From the NCBI GenBank assembly GCA_027382625.1, contig JAJKFJ010021464.1:62001-126000 (forward strand): 64,000 nt of DNA, in the 5' to 3' direction. A model generated the notes under the pieces. It was not told the DNA's origin. It saw only the letters and a list, made by a program, of their open reading frames with translations, and searched no databases. The position numbers were made by a program, and so were the translations under genes. This stretch comes from Tetmemena sp. SeJ-2015. Its lineage: Eukaryota; Ciliophora; Spirotrichea; Sporadotrichida; Oxytrichidae. Below, in pieces: positions 24,288 through 32,985 of the stretch; the stretch's first letter is position 1; every line of letters begins with the position of its first letter.

Positions 24288-26175
24288 ATGGAATCCAGTT
24301 CCGACTTAATTTGTGCTCAAAGCCTGAAATCCTAGACTATGAAGCGAACTTTTCATGACAAAATAGATTGTGAGTATGACTCTACCATCTCAGCTTCTTC
24401 TCGTTTTGTGATGCGCAGTTCTGCGATTTACTACTTGCTGACCTTTCTAACCTAAGAGCAAAAACTTGCACTTCAGAGAGTTTGCAAATACTTCTACTAG
24501 AAGATAGTTCCCACCAGCTTGAATACTTTTGCAGATGTGAGAGTTTATCAGCCCATATTTTTTGAGGAAGCAAGTGAGCTACACTATCTTGAGCTCAACA
24601 CTCTTGAGTTTTAAAAGGGCTTATCTCTATTTCATCCATTTTCATGTTTATTGAGGGAACTAGTAGCCCACACTACAAGTGGCAAAAAGTTGGATTGATC
24701 GAAGGACTTGCGGAATCCACAGTCACTGACTCTGAGGGAAAGCCAAAATAGTTTGGACAAGTGAAAATTGCTCAGACAGTTGAAGAGTTTTTGAGGGACG
24801 AAAGTTTCACTTGCAACGCAGATTTGAGACTTAACGTTGAGTGCAGGCAAGTTCATGTCACTCATGAAAGGAGAATCTTCTTAATTGGAGGTTATTAAGT
24901 CTTTATGCAGACTCGAGAAAACTTGATCTTTAAGCCAAGAGCAGACTGTTATAATTTAGTGCTATATAAATATATCTATCATAACTGTTGTGAAGTACTT
25001 TTGGACAAATTCCCTCCTGCTAAAGCTACATCAGTTCGAAAGTGCAACATGCTACATCCTCGGTACTGCCATGCGATGGTTGGCCTCTTCTATTAAGTTC
25101 TTTTTGTATTATTCTCCTACATGGACGCTATATTGCAGTAGCTGGAGGAGCAAGTGACTAGTCAAGCTACGTTTAAACTGCAGAGTACTATGAGACGCAG
25201 TTTGACAGATGGTTCCCTCTTCCCAAACTCACAGAGAAGAAGTTTCAAGGATGCCTTGTAAATGTGAATGATAAGTATCTCTATCACTTTGGGGGCTGCG
25301 TTGAAACTCCTTCCACATCTAGTCGACTTACACAAGCAGTCGAGAGAATTATAACTCAGTACTATTGAGTCTAATTATTATTTAGTTTTAACTTCTCTTA
25401 AGAGATAGCCAAGAGACTGATCTACTTTGGTAGGAATCCAAAAGCTTCGATTGAGACGTTTGAGAGAGAGGTAATTAATGCTAGGACTTGGGACTCACTT
25501 GAGATTAAACTTCCATCTAGAATTGACGAGGGATTGAACTTTGTTATGGGTCTGGGATTCTACTGGAGGAAACCTATCGATAGAGAGGCTGAAGAGATTC
25601 TTATCTCTGGAGGTACCTCTAATCTTCATCCAAGCAACATGTTTTCAAATTCAAATTCTTGAATTGAATTCTTAAAGCAAGGACTTGGAGCCTCTTTCAA
25701 GAGAAAGCAGGTAAGACCATCTGGCCAGAAATTCCAACGATGATGATTTCGATATGAGGAGAAGAGAAAAGCTCATCCAGAGATAGAAGAGGCTCCTCCA
25801 CCACAAAGCAGTCACGTCTTTCTCTGATCTTCATCCACTCTATGAGGAAAAGATTGTTTTGTACGGTGGCTTAAAACCTGCACTCTACTCCATCTTATTA
25901 TCGAATTATCTTGGGAGTTTAAAATTATTCCATCTTCACCTTTGACCTTTTCACTCACAAGATAGAGAAACTGGACTTAGAGACATGTGAGAACTTCCCA
26001 GACAAATTCTATGACAATAACTTTGTTCAGATTGGGAAGAAGATTGTTGCTCTTGGCCGAAAGAAGATCTTTAACAATAATAAATTAAAGTTTTAAAATC
26101 CATGAAATCGATTTCTCTGAAGGCTTTTAAGCTAAAACCTTCTCTGAGGGTTATGAGAAACTTATCAGCAAATGA
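24288..26175 (+). CDS. Kelch-repeat protein
   Basis: ATG 24288 begins MESSSDLICAQSLKSQTMKR. After an N-terminal helical region (LTFLTQEQKLALQRVCKYFY) come kelch beta-propeller blades. These include RRIFLIGGYQVF, LHPRYCHAMVGL then GRYIAVAGGASD, KFQGCLVNVNDKYLYHFGG, RLIYFGRNP, GFYWRKPIDREAEEILISGG, and EEKIVLYGGLKPALY. The diglycine plus aromatic spacing is typical of blades. It probably serves as a protein-interaction scaffold; the partner is unknown. It ends EKLISK at TGA 26173-26175. Five IESs, two of them only 13 bp from pointer to pointer, interrupt the propeller and were checked by frame. Confidence 0.75.
25085..25116 (+). other. IES, pointer CTC, in the kelch gene
   Basis: CTC at 25085-25087 and 25114-25116. 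Excision joins CHAMVGL to LHGRYIAVAGG in frame. Confidence 0.6.
25342..25405 (+). other. IES, pointer GAGA, in the kelch gene
   Basis: GAGA at 25342-25345 and 25402-25405. Excision joins RLTQAVE to IAKRLIYFGRN in frame. Confidence 0.6.
25654..25673 (+). other. Very short IES, pointer AATTCTT, in the kelch gene
   Basis: AATTCTT at 25654-25660 and 25667-25673, separated by only GAATTG. Removing 13 nt joins MFSNSNS to QSKDLEPLSRES and keeps one frame through the following blade. Without it a TGA stop follows immediately. Confidence 0.6.
25889..25936 (+). other. IES, pointer TCCATCTT, in the kelch gene
   Basis: The 8-bp repeat at 25889-25896 and 25929-25936 bounds 32 nt. Excision gives GLKPALYSIFTFDLFTHK in frame. 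Confidence 0.75.
26081..26097 (+). other. Very short IES candidate, pointer TAAA, in the kelch gene
   Basis: TAAA at 26081-26084 and 26094-26097. Removal of 13 nt joins KKIFNNN to KIHEIDFSEGF in frame. The AT-rich context makes the boundary ambiguous. Confidence 0.4.
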
Positions 26176-26417
26176 GAAAAAAAGATAGCAAGGGACAAAG
26201 TGACTTTCAGCAAGATGATTGAGAATGAACAAGTTTGATATTTTAAAAGAAGAGCACCATATAAAAATTAAGATTTTGATGATAATTTTGACACTTAAAA
26301 TTCTTTGTTTAGCATGCATTTATTGCGAGAAATCTAACGAATACAAATTAAAATTTAAATTTGCAAATGTCAGTCTGGTTTCCCTTGTTATAAACTTTCC
26401 CCCCGAGCACATCATAT

Positions 26418-28416
26418 ATGAGCTTAGATTAAGGGAGTAATTCTGCAACTACTCCTAAATTTGGTTCACTATCTCAGAAATAGAGCTCCTTCTTTATTTC
26501 CAATCATAACCAATCTGGACTGAATGACGCTGCAAACTCAGAGAATGGGATATCTGGGGCGGGCAGTTTGAACAATGAACAGCTTTTGGAACTCAAAGAA
26601 TAATCTCCTGATATCTACAAAACACTCATGAGTACTCTATCAAATCTGAGATTAGCAAAGAAAGCCACCTTCAAACACTAAAAGCGAGCTATCGTGGCTC
26701 AAATAAATGCACACTTTGAGAACCTAATAAGTATAAGTACTCATATGCATATATGCCTATATATAATAACGCAATAAGTATGATGCACTCGATCAAAAGT
26801 GGTGTTATTTAGGAGCTAAAGAAAAGCAAATAATTCCAGAATTATAAGGATGAGATGAGGCCAATTAACGACTTCTATAAAGCACTTGCTGATCAATTCG
26901 ATATAGCGACAAGACAAATACTTAATCTAGAAATATAAACTCAAATAGAGAAGGCAACCGCCACTCCAGGAATACATGAAATTCAAATAAACACCCTTGA
27001 GCAGTAAGAAGCTACAAGTAATGCTAAGAGTCAAGAAAATTAGATTATAGAGATGATGAATAACATAAACTCCTAAGCTACTATTCTTGCTTATGAGAGG
27101 TCTATTCAAGATGGATTAAAGATAAAACTCCACTCAAATCAATAAGTTAAATATGGATGGTTTATTTCATTATATTTTATATAAGCTTCTTAAAGAGAAT
27201 TTATGTAGCTTATTAAGAATAGTGTGAGAGTCTAGTTCCCTGTTGATTATCCAGACGAACAAATTCTAGAGCAATTGATCCACATCAAAGGTTAAAGCGT
27301 TAATCTGAGGAATACTTCTTCCTCTTCCACTCCTCTACAAGGAAGAATAGCATTGCTATCCACACCCTAGCCAACTTTAAAAGAAGCAACTTATCAGAAT
27401 CTTGACTTCTAAACTTTGGCATTCAAGACCCTTACTAATTCATCTGAGCCTGCGAGGCCAAGCTTGCTAGGCAAGCGTAGGGATCAGAAATATTCCGATA
27501 AGAAATAAGCCGCTGGGGGTAGGACTTCTATCCTTCAAGAGATAGAGCAAAGAATCAACGACTAAATACTATCAGTTGAGAAATCAAAGCAACAGATAGA
27601 TTTCAAAGGAAAACCTATCGATTATTCAAACATCCTTGATTCGAGAAACAAGACAGCTATAAGAACTATTATGGACAAAGATCGGAATAAGTATAGAGGA
27701 GAAATGTTATCGAGAAATAATCTTGTAGGGGAGGAGACATTGATAAGATAGGGCGAGGGTGAGATGATGTACTATGATGGCTCTTCATACAGAGGAGCAT
27801 GGTAATAAAATAAGAAGCACGGGTATGGAGTCTATATTTCAATCGCTAAAGATAAGTATGAAGGAAATTTCTTCGATGATTAGAAATCAGGAAAGGGTAA
27901 AATAGTACTCTTGTTTCCATTTTAATGCATTTTAAAATGTCGTTCTATGATGGAAGAATTTATGAGGGTGAATGGAAATTTGATGTGCAACATGGATTCG
28001 GTGCGATGAATGATCCTGATGGTTATTTCTACGAAGGTGATTGGCATTTAGGACTGCCACACGGTTAAGGCTTCGCAATCTTCAAAGATGGTTCAAAATA
28101 TAGTGGCGCATTTATTTAAGGTGAGAGGAATGGTTATGGAGTTTGCACTATGAAAGATGGAAGTGAATACGAGGGCGAATGGATGAAGGAATAGATGCAT
28201 GGAAGGGGAGTTTTTAAGTATCAAGATGGAAGAATCTACATAGGAAGTTTTGAAAATGGAAAGAAGCATTCAAACATTTGATTAGTGATCGTATGTTTTA
28301 TTGATTTGCATGGAAGAGGAGAGCTGGCAAAAGTGGATGGGACTATGATTGAAGGAGACTGGAATCATGATGCTCTTGTGAGAATAATCAGAGAGATAGT
28401 TAGCACCAAAGTTTGA
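26418..28416 (+). CDS. MORN-repeat protein
   Basis: ATG 26418 starts MSLDQGSNSATTPKFGSLSQ. The N-terminal 350 residues or so are helical and Gln-rich, with KEQSPDIYKTLMSTLSNLRL and a coiled coil. The C-terminal third has seven or eight MORN repeats. These include YDGSSYRGAWQQNKKHGYGV, YEGEWKFDVQHGFGAM, YEGDWHLGLPHGQGFA, YSGAFIQGERNGYGV, and YEGEWMKEQMHGRGVFKY. MORN arrays typically dock on membranes or act as scaffolds in cilia and cortex of ciliates. It ends IVSTKV at TGA 28414-28416. Three IESs (pointers AATAAGTAT, TAAAAT, GCAT) were verified; two of them lie between or inside MORN repeats. Confidence 0.8.
26726..26781 (+). other. IES, pointer AATAAGTAT, in the MORN gene
   Basis: The 9-bp repeat at 26726-26734 and 26773-26781 bounds 38 nt of AT-rich DNA. 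Excision joins AHFENLIS to MMHSIKSGVIQ in frame. This is one of the clearest pointers in the window. Confidence 0.85.
27898..27938 (+). other. IES, pointer TAAAAT, in the MORN gene
   Basis: TAAAAT at 27898-27903 and 27933-27938. Excision joins DDQKSGKGK to MSFYDGRIYEGEW in frame, continuing the MORN array. Confidence 0.8.
28266..28311 (+). other. IES, pointer GCAT, in the MORN gene
   Basis: GCAT at 28266-28269 and 28308-28311. Excision restores FENGKKHGRGELAKVDG, the end of a MORN repeat, in frame. Confidence 0.8.
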
Positions 28417-28630
28417 GACACTTATTAATGTTTATCTGTGAATTAACTTAGCATTAATAAGTTATTTAGCTTAAAATTCCTCCATTATTTCTTTGATATT
28501 GAAAATCAGTATTTGCTAAAATATGTCTCATTGTTTTTACCAATTTGCTATTTGAGAGTGCTATCATTTTGAATGCATAATTTAGAAACGTTTAAGCAAT
28601 AAATCGAATTTCTTGTCAATATCTTTTAAA

Positions 28631-30490
28631 ATGGAAAGAAATATTAGAGAGCCATTGCTTAATGACTCTCTCATTAACATACTAAGCAATAATCAAAATG
28701 CGAGTGCGGTAGAGTACCAAAGTCCTCAGGACCTAGACATATAAGTGAATGCAAATAATGTAACTGCTACTTCTAATGAACATTATCGCATCTAACCTGC
28801 TAAGTTTATGATGGACACCTTCGACTCAAAGCTTGATGACTAGAAGCAGGAAGTGCAAACCATATTTAGGATTATCTAAAAGCAAACCCCCAAAGATCTA
28901 CTTGACCGTCTTATTAAATCCAGAGATTTTATTGATGTCACCAAAATTTATGATAGGCAAGGTTACACTCCCCTTCATCTCGCTGCTTTTAAGGGTAGCT
29001 TCGAATTCTGCGAGACTCTCTGCAAGTTTATTCTCATGAGCGAGCAAGAAATTACTAGCTTTTAGAATCTAAAATAGTAATAATAAGAGGAGTAATCAGA
29101 TACTAAACTCTAAATTGAAATAGTTACAAAAGAGCAGCAATCAGAAAACTAGACTTTGAAGAATCCTGCAAATTAAAGCGAAAGGCATCAAGTAGATTAA
29201 GGCGATGAAGAGTCAGGAGAAAATTATAAGTTAAACCTTTTTTTATGTGTATAGTTCAAGGAGAAATTTATTCTTAAAGCACGAAATAGGAGAGATTTGA
29301 GAAGCTGAAAAGTTGGGTTAACTCAGCTTCTAATGGACCGGAAGGCTTTACTCCGATGCATTTCGCAGCTTTTAATGGAAATGTAAAACTCTTGAAGTAC
29401 CTCCTCAGCCTTGGAGCTAATCCAGCTGTTACCAACAATCAAGGTATAAACTTGATGCATGTCGCAGCTCAAGGTGATTAGCCCGCCTCTCTCTATTTTC
29501 TCAAGCAGCAAGGTTTAGATGTGGATTCGACTGACAAGAGATAATCCACCTCTCTTCACTGGGCGGCTTTCTCCGGTAGTGAGCTCTCTCTAAGCTTTTT
29601 AGTCGCTTGGACTTAGAATGTTAATGCCTAAGATTCTAAGGGCCTTACTCCTTTGCACCTCGCAGTAAAGTCAAGTGAAGAGTTCAGATCTACTAAGGCC
29701 ATCAAGCAACTTTTAATAAAAGGAGCAGACAAGAATATAGAAGACAAGTACCATAAGACTCCACTCCATTTGGTGCATGAAATCTAGGAAGATGATGATA
29801 ATAAGGATATACTACAAGAAATGAAATCATTGCTTATAAAATGCTCAATTACATATGTATTTGAATTAAATGTTTGCTAGTAAGTTTCAATACTTATTAA
29901 AGCGTATTAGATGAATCAGGGTGAAACATTAGCTGAAGCTTTAATGCTTAAGACAGCTATGAGGCAACAAAAGGCTTCTAGAAAGGCACTTTACGTATTC
30001 TTCTTGCTCATGGCGACAAGCTTTGGCCTAATTTTTACTTTCATCCTACCTACTGTTCCTAGTCATTCAAATTGGCTTAAGCAATCTACTATCACTCTCT
30101 TTGCCATAACTATGATTCTATGGCTTGTTGCTTGGCTTAAAGATCCTGGCTATCAGAACCCCAAAAATGGAAAAACAATTCCTAAAATAGACCTAGGTCA
30201 GCTTTTAGATAAAGTAGAACCCCATTGCCTTTGTCCGGAGTGCGAGGTCATAAAAAACCCTAGAAGTAGGCACTGCACCACTTGCGATAGATGTGTAGAT
30301 AGGTTTGATCACCACTGCCCATGGATAAAAATTTAGCCTTCTCATTCATTTTTAAAGATAAATAACTGCGTTGGACGAAGGTAAGTTAGATTTGTATTTC
30401 TTTTGTGAAATAACTTATTCTTGTAGCAACTATGGTGTATTCATGCTTTTCATCCTGTTCTAGACGATATATTTACTTGATGTCATAGTA
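28631..30490 (+). CDS. Ankyrin-repeat DHHC palmitoyltransferase (Akr1/HIP14 type), 3' end unresolved
   Basis: S-acyltransferase that palmitoylates protein cysteines at endomembranes. ATG 28631 opens MERNIREPLLNDSLINILSN. Ankyrin repeats follow: RQGYTPLHLAAFKGS, PEGFTPMHFAAFNGNVKLLK, HVAAQGDQPASLYFLKQQG, TSLHWAAFSGSE, GLTPLHLAVKSSEE. Then two hydrophobic helices (ALYVFFLLMATSFGLIFTFI and TLFAITMILWLVAWL), the DPGY motif, and the cysteine-rich domain CPECEVIKNPRSRHC with DRFDHHCPWI. The IES at 30325-30362 and a GT-AG intron at 30381-30426 restore INNCVGRSNYGVFMLFILFQ. Beyond about 30490 the fourth helix and tail could not be joined; more IESs or scrambling are likely. The frame also breaks near 29230-29310. 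Confidence 0.85.
30325..30362 (+). other. IES, pointer ATAAA, inside the DHHC catalytic domain
   Basis: ATAAA at 30325-30329 and 30358-30362 bounds 28 nt. Excision gives HHCPWINNCVGR, the invariant DHHC-CRD sequence, exactly in frame. Confidence 0.9.
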
Positions 30491-30939
30491 TTTTTTTATT
30501 AAGATCTTTAACTTATGATACAAAGCGACCAAATTTTACCAATACTTTCGATAAGCTGTAATAATCAATCTACCTCTAAGATGTATTTTGTTTAGACTTC
30601 AAAAATGATGTCGAGCGTACGGGGTCACATGAGCTTGTATTCCACTCAGAATTATAATGATTGATAAATTTCTCAATTAATATGCATACTTTTTCAGAGA
30701 TGGAGCAGAATTTTGAAAGAGCAACAGCTGTCATCGTTCTTATAAAATGGAATTTATTGTTCACTCTTTAAGTTAAATTGTTCTTAGTCTGGCTTTCCCT
30801 TACTCTTAAAATGAGAGTTGCACGTGATTTAGATCGGAGGGAAGAAGTAATATTTTAAATGAATGCAGACTGACTTTTCTAAGGAAGTTGCTGTCTCTCA
30901 TTCACTTATCATTCAAGGGCGAATAGACTCTCACTGAGA
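30491..30939. other. Unassigned region between the DHHC gene and Alba gene
   Basis: Contains short open stretches on both strands but no motif I recognise. It presumably holds the rest of the DHHC gene (last helix, cytosolic tail), intervening eliminated DNA, and the 3' end region of the convergent Alba gene. Confidence 0.35.
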
Positions 30940-31874
30940 TCATTCGTTTCTTGGGGCTCCTCTGGGTGCTCCTCTGGGAGCACCTCCTCTGTAGTTTCCT
31001 CTGGGGGCGCCTCTTCCTTCTCTATCACCTCTATCACCTCTATTGCCTCTATATTCACCTCTGCCTCTTCTCTGGCCGCCCTCTTCTCTGTTTCCAGATC
31101 TGTTTCTGTATCTATCTCTGCCACCTTCATATTCCAATCTTTGAATCAAATGATAAAAATACTTTTTCTCTTGCAAGATCAATAAGCGCCCTCTTCTCTG
31201 GGACCAGAATAACCACCTCTGTAGTTATCTCTGGGAGCTCTATCTCTAGGAGGTCCTTGGGTTCTAGGTCTGGGGTTTTAGTATTCTCCAGTAATCTCAC
31301 CATCACCTCTGTAGCCACCTCTGCCACCGCGGTTGCCTCCTCTGCCGCCTCTGAATCCACCTCTGAAGCCGCCTCTGAAGCCACCTCTGCCTCCTCTTCT
31401 TCTCTCACCGCTGTCAGCATTTCCATCTCTAGGAGGTCTGCCTTCACCGGGTTGTCTCTCCTCGAAAGCGACAACTTCGCTCTCAGGGATGGGCTCTTGA
31501 TAGCCTGGGTGGTTCACATCAAGAGGTTCCTTGGTCAGTCTGATGACGACCATGGTGACTTGTCTCTCAAACTTGAGGTGGTCAAGTCCCTCTTCCTTGG
31601 GCTCATACTCATCGACTAGGGTGCTCACTTCAATTTCGGTTTGCTGGTGGATTCCCTTCACTCTGCGCTTGATAAGCTCGGCGAGGTTGACAGCGCTTTG
31701 CATAGCCTTGGCCATGCCCTTAATGACGATGGAATCCTGGCCCTCGACTTTGCCGGTGAGGAGGTCATTGGCGCGACGGAGGTAGCGGCCAATGCGGACA
31801 TCGCCCCTGACTCTAATTTCGTTATCGGGCAGCTTGTCCTGGTCCCTCTTCACCTTGATGTATTTATTTGACAT
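30940..31874 (-). CDS. Alba-domain protein with RGG-rich tail
   Basis: The minus-strand protein begins MSNKYIKVKRDQDKLPDNEI at 31874. The first 110 residues or so form an Alba domain: IRVRGDVRIGRYLRRANDLL, DSIVIKGMAKAMQSAVNLAE, LIKRRVKGIHQQTEIE, and a final strand MVVIRLTKE. Alba-family proteins bind RNA or DNA and include RNase P/MRP (Rpp25/Rpp20) and RNA-regulatory members. The C-terminal 150 residues are RGG-rich (GGFRGGFRGGFRGGRGG), as in RNA-binding Alba-RGG proteins of protists. An IES at 31129-31184 splits the RGG tail (GAY then EGGRDRYRN). The stop TGA is at 30940-30942. The GC-rich RGG codons stand out from the local AT-rich background. Confidence 0.85.
31129..31184 (-). other. IES, pointer TAT, in the Alba-RGG gene
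   Basis: ATA (TAT on the coding strand) at 31129-31131 and 31182-31184. Excision joins GPREEGAY to EGGRDRYRNRS in the RGG frame. Unspliced, a TGA follows within one codon. Confidence 0.65.
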
Positions 31875-31970
31875 ATTGCCTAAATCTTCTTCTTCGACTA
31901 ATATAATATATACAATCTTACACTTTTCTCAAAAGATATAGTCTTACTATGAATGAAGAATGTCAGATTT

Positions 31971-32192
31971 TTAGAGTGGGATTTTTATAAGATTCTTTCC
32001 CTTTCTTTTTCCCCTTGTGGTAAGGATATAGTGGATGTGGTTTGCTTTATAAATGGGTTTAGTTACCTGTGCTTCATTCAGTTGGGAAACCTGTTCAAGG
32101 GAGAGACCACGTGTGAGCGATTCTCCAAGGGTGTAAGTGCAAGAAGGATGCTTCTCAGATAAAGTAGCGCAAGTTAAAAATGTTTCATACAT
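31971..32192 (-). CDS. Possible small protein or gene fragment
   Basis: A 73-codon frame includes YETFLTCATLSEKHPS and SLTRGLSLEQVSQLNEAQV, which look protein-like, but there is no recognised family. The opposite strand is also open. It may be an MDS of a gene continued elsewhere. Confidence 0.25.
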   Translation of the reverse strand: MYETFLTCATLSEKHPSCTYTLGESLTRGLSLEQVSQLNEAQVTKPIYKANHIHYILTTRGKRKGKNLIKIPL

Positions 32193-32257
32193 TTGAGCAA
32201 TCCAAAGTTTTCAATTATAAATAAATAAAATTGAAGTTATCAACTGCATTATGTAAC

Positions 32258-32503
32258 TTAGAATTCAAAATACTCGGCTGTGTATTTGAGAGATGAAGAC
32301 TATTCTGATAGTTACTTTACTAATGCCAGCCGAATGCTGTTTTGGACAAGAGTTAAGTCACAGCACGAAATGCTAGCAGAACTAGAGCAAACTTACTAGA
32401 AAGCTTGGAAATTATAACAGGATAACTAGGAAAATTTATATGATACCAGGCGTAGTGCAAGGCTTTCTACTTTTGAAAAGAGTCAGCCTATTTTACGATG
32501 AGT
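32258..32503 (+). CDS. Possible small protein or 3' gene fragment
   Basis: The open frame reads NSKYSAVYLRDEDYSDSYFT, then NASRMLFWTRVKSQHEMLAE and LEQTYQKAWKLQQD, to TGA at about 32501-32503. It is charged and helical with TAA/TAG as Gln. No in-frame ATG is near its beginning, so it could be the last MDS of a gene whose start is elsewhere. Confidence 0.35.
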
Positions 32504-32985
32504 GGGCATATATTATGTTTCTTGAATTGTAGTCTTTTGATTTCATCAACTCTTAAAAATTCCAAAGAAGCAGTAAAAAAGGCAAACTTAGTATAAACAA
32601 GAATTATAATTCGATTTCTAGCAAAGTAAGGGATTCAATATCAAAATATTATAAAGTGGTAGCTACCATTTCATATCCAATTCACTTAATAATTTCATTA
32701 CTTCCTTTATTTCTAACTCTCTCTCTTCTGAATTTACTTTCTCTTCTTTGCTTTTTAGACTTAAAATCAAAGTTACTTTTCTCTTATCCTAGTCTTCATC
32801 TCATCATATCTGTAAAAGCTTCTTATCCCTTGTTAGAATTGATAAATTGTAAGTTGTGGAAGCATAAGGAGAACCAACTTTTTATATGAGCAGTAGGCAG
32901 GTGATAGTATTAAAAGTGGAGATGATAGAGGGAGGCAGTTGTAATATTTGCAGGGTTTAACCCTAATATTAATTATATTATATTT
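32504..32985. other. AT-rich intergenic or eliminated DNA
   Basis: About 480 bp with no supported gene. It includes a hydrophobic chance frame at 32656-32889 that I do not credit. Promoter elements for the gene starting at 32986 should lie here. Confidence 0.4.

Noticed and set aside
31278..31619. Ser/Ala-rich plus-strand ORF opposite the Alba RGG region
   Set aside because: It is the antisense shadow of GGN/CGN-rich RGG codons; the minus strand gives a complete Alba-RGG protein.
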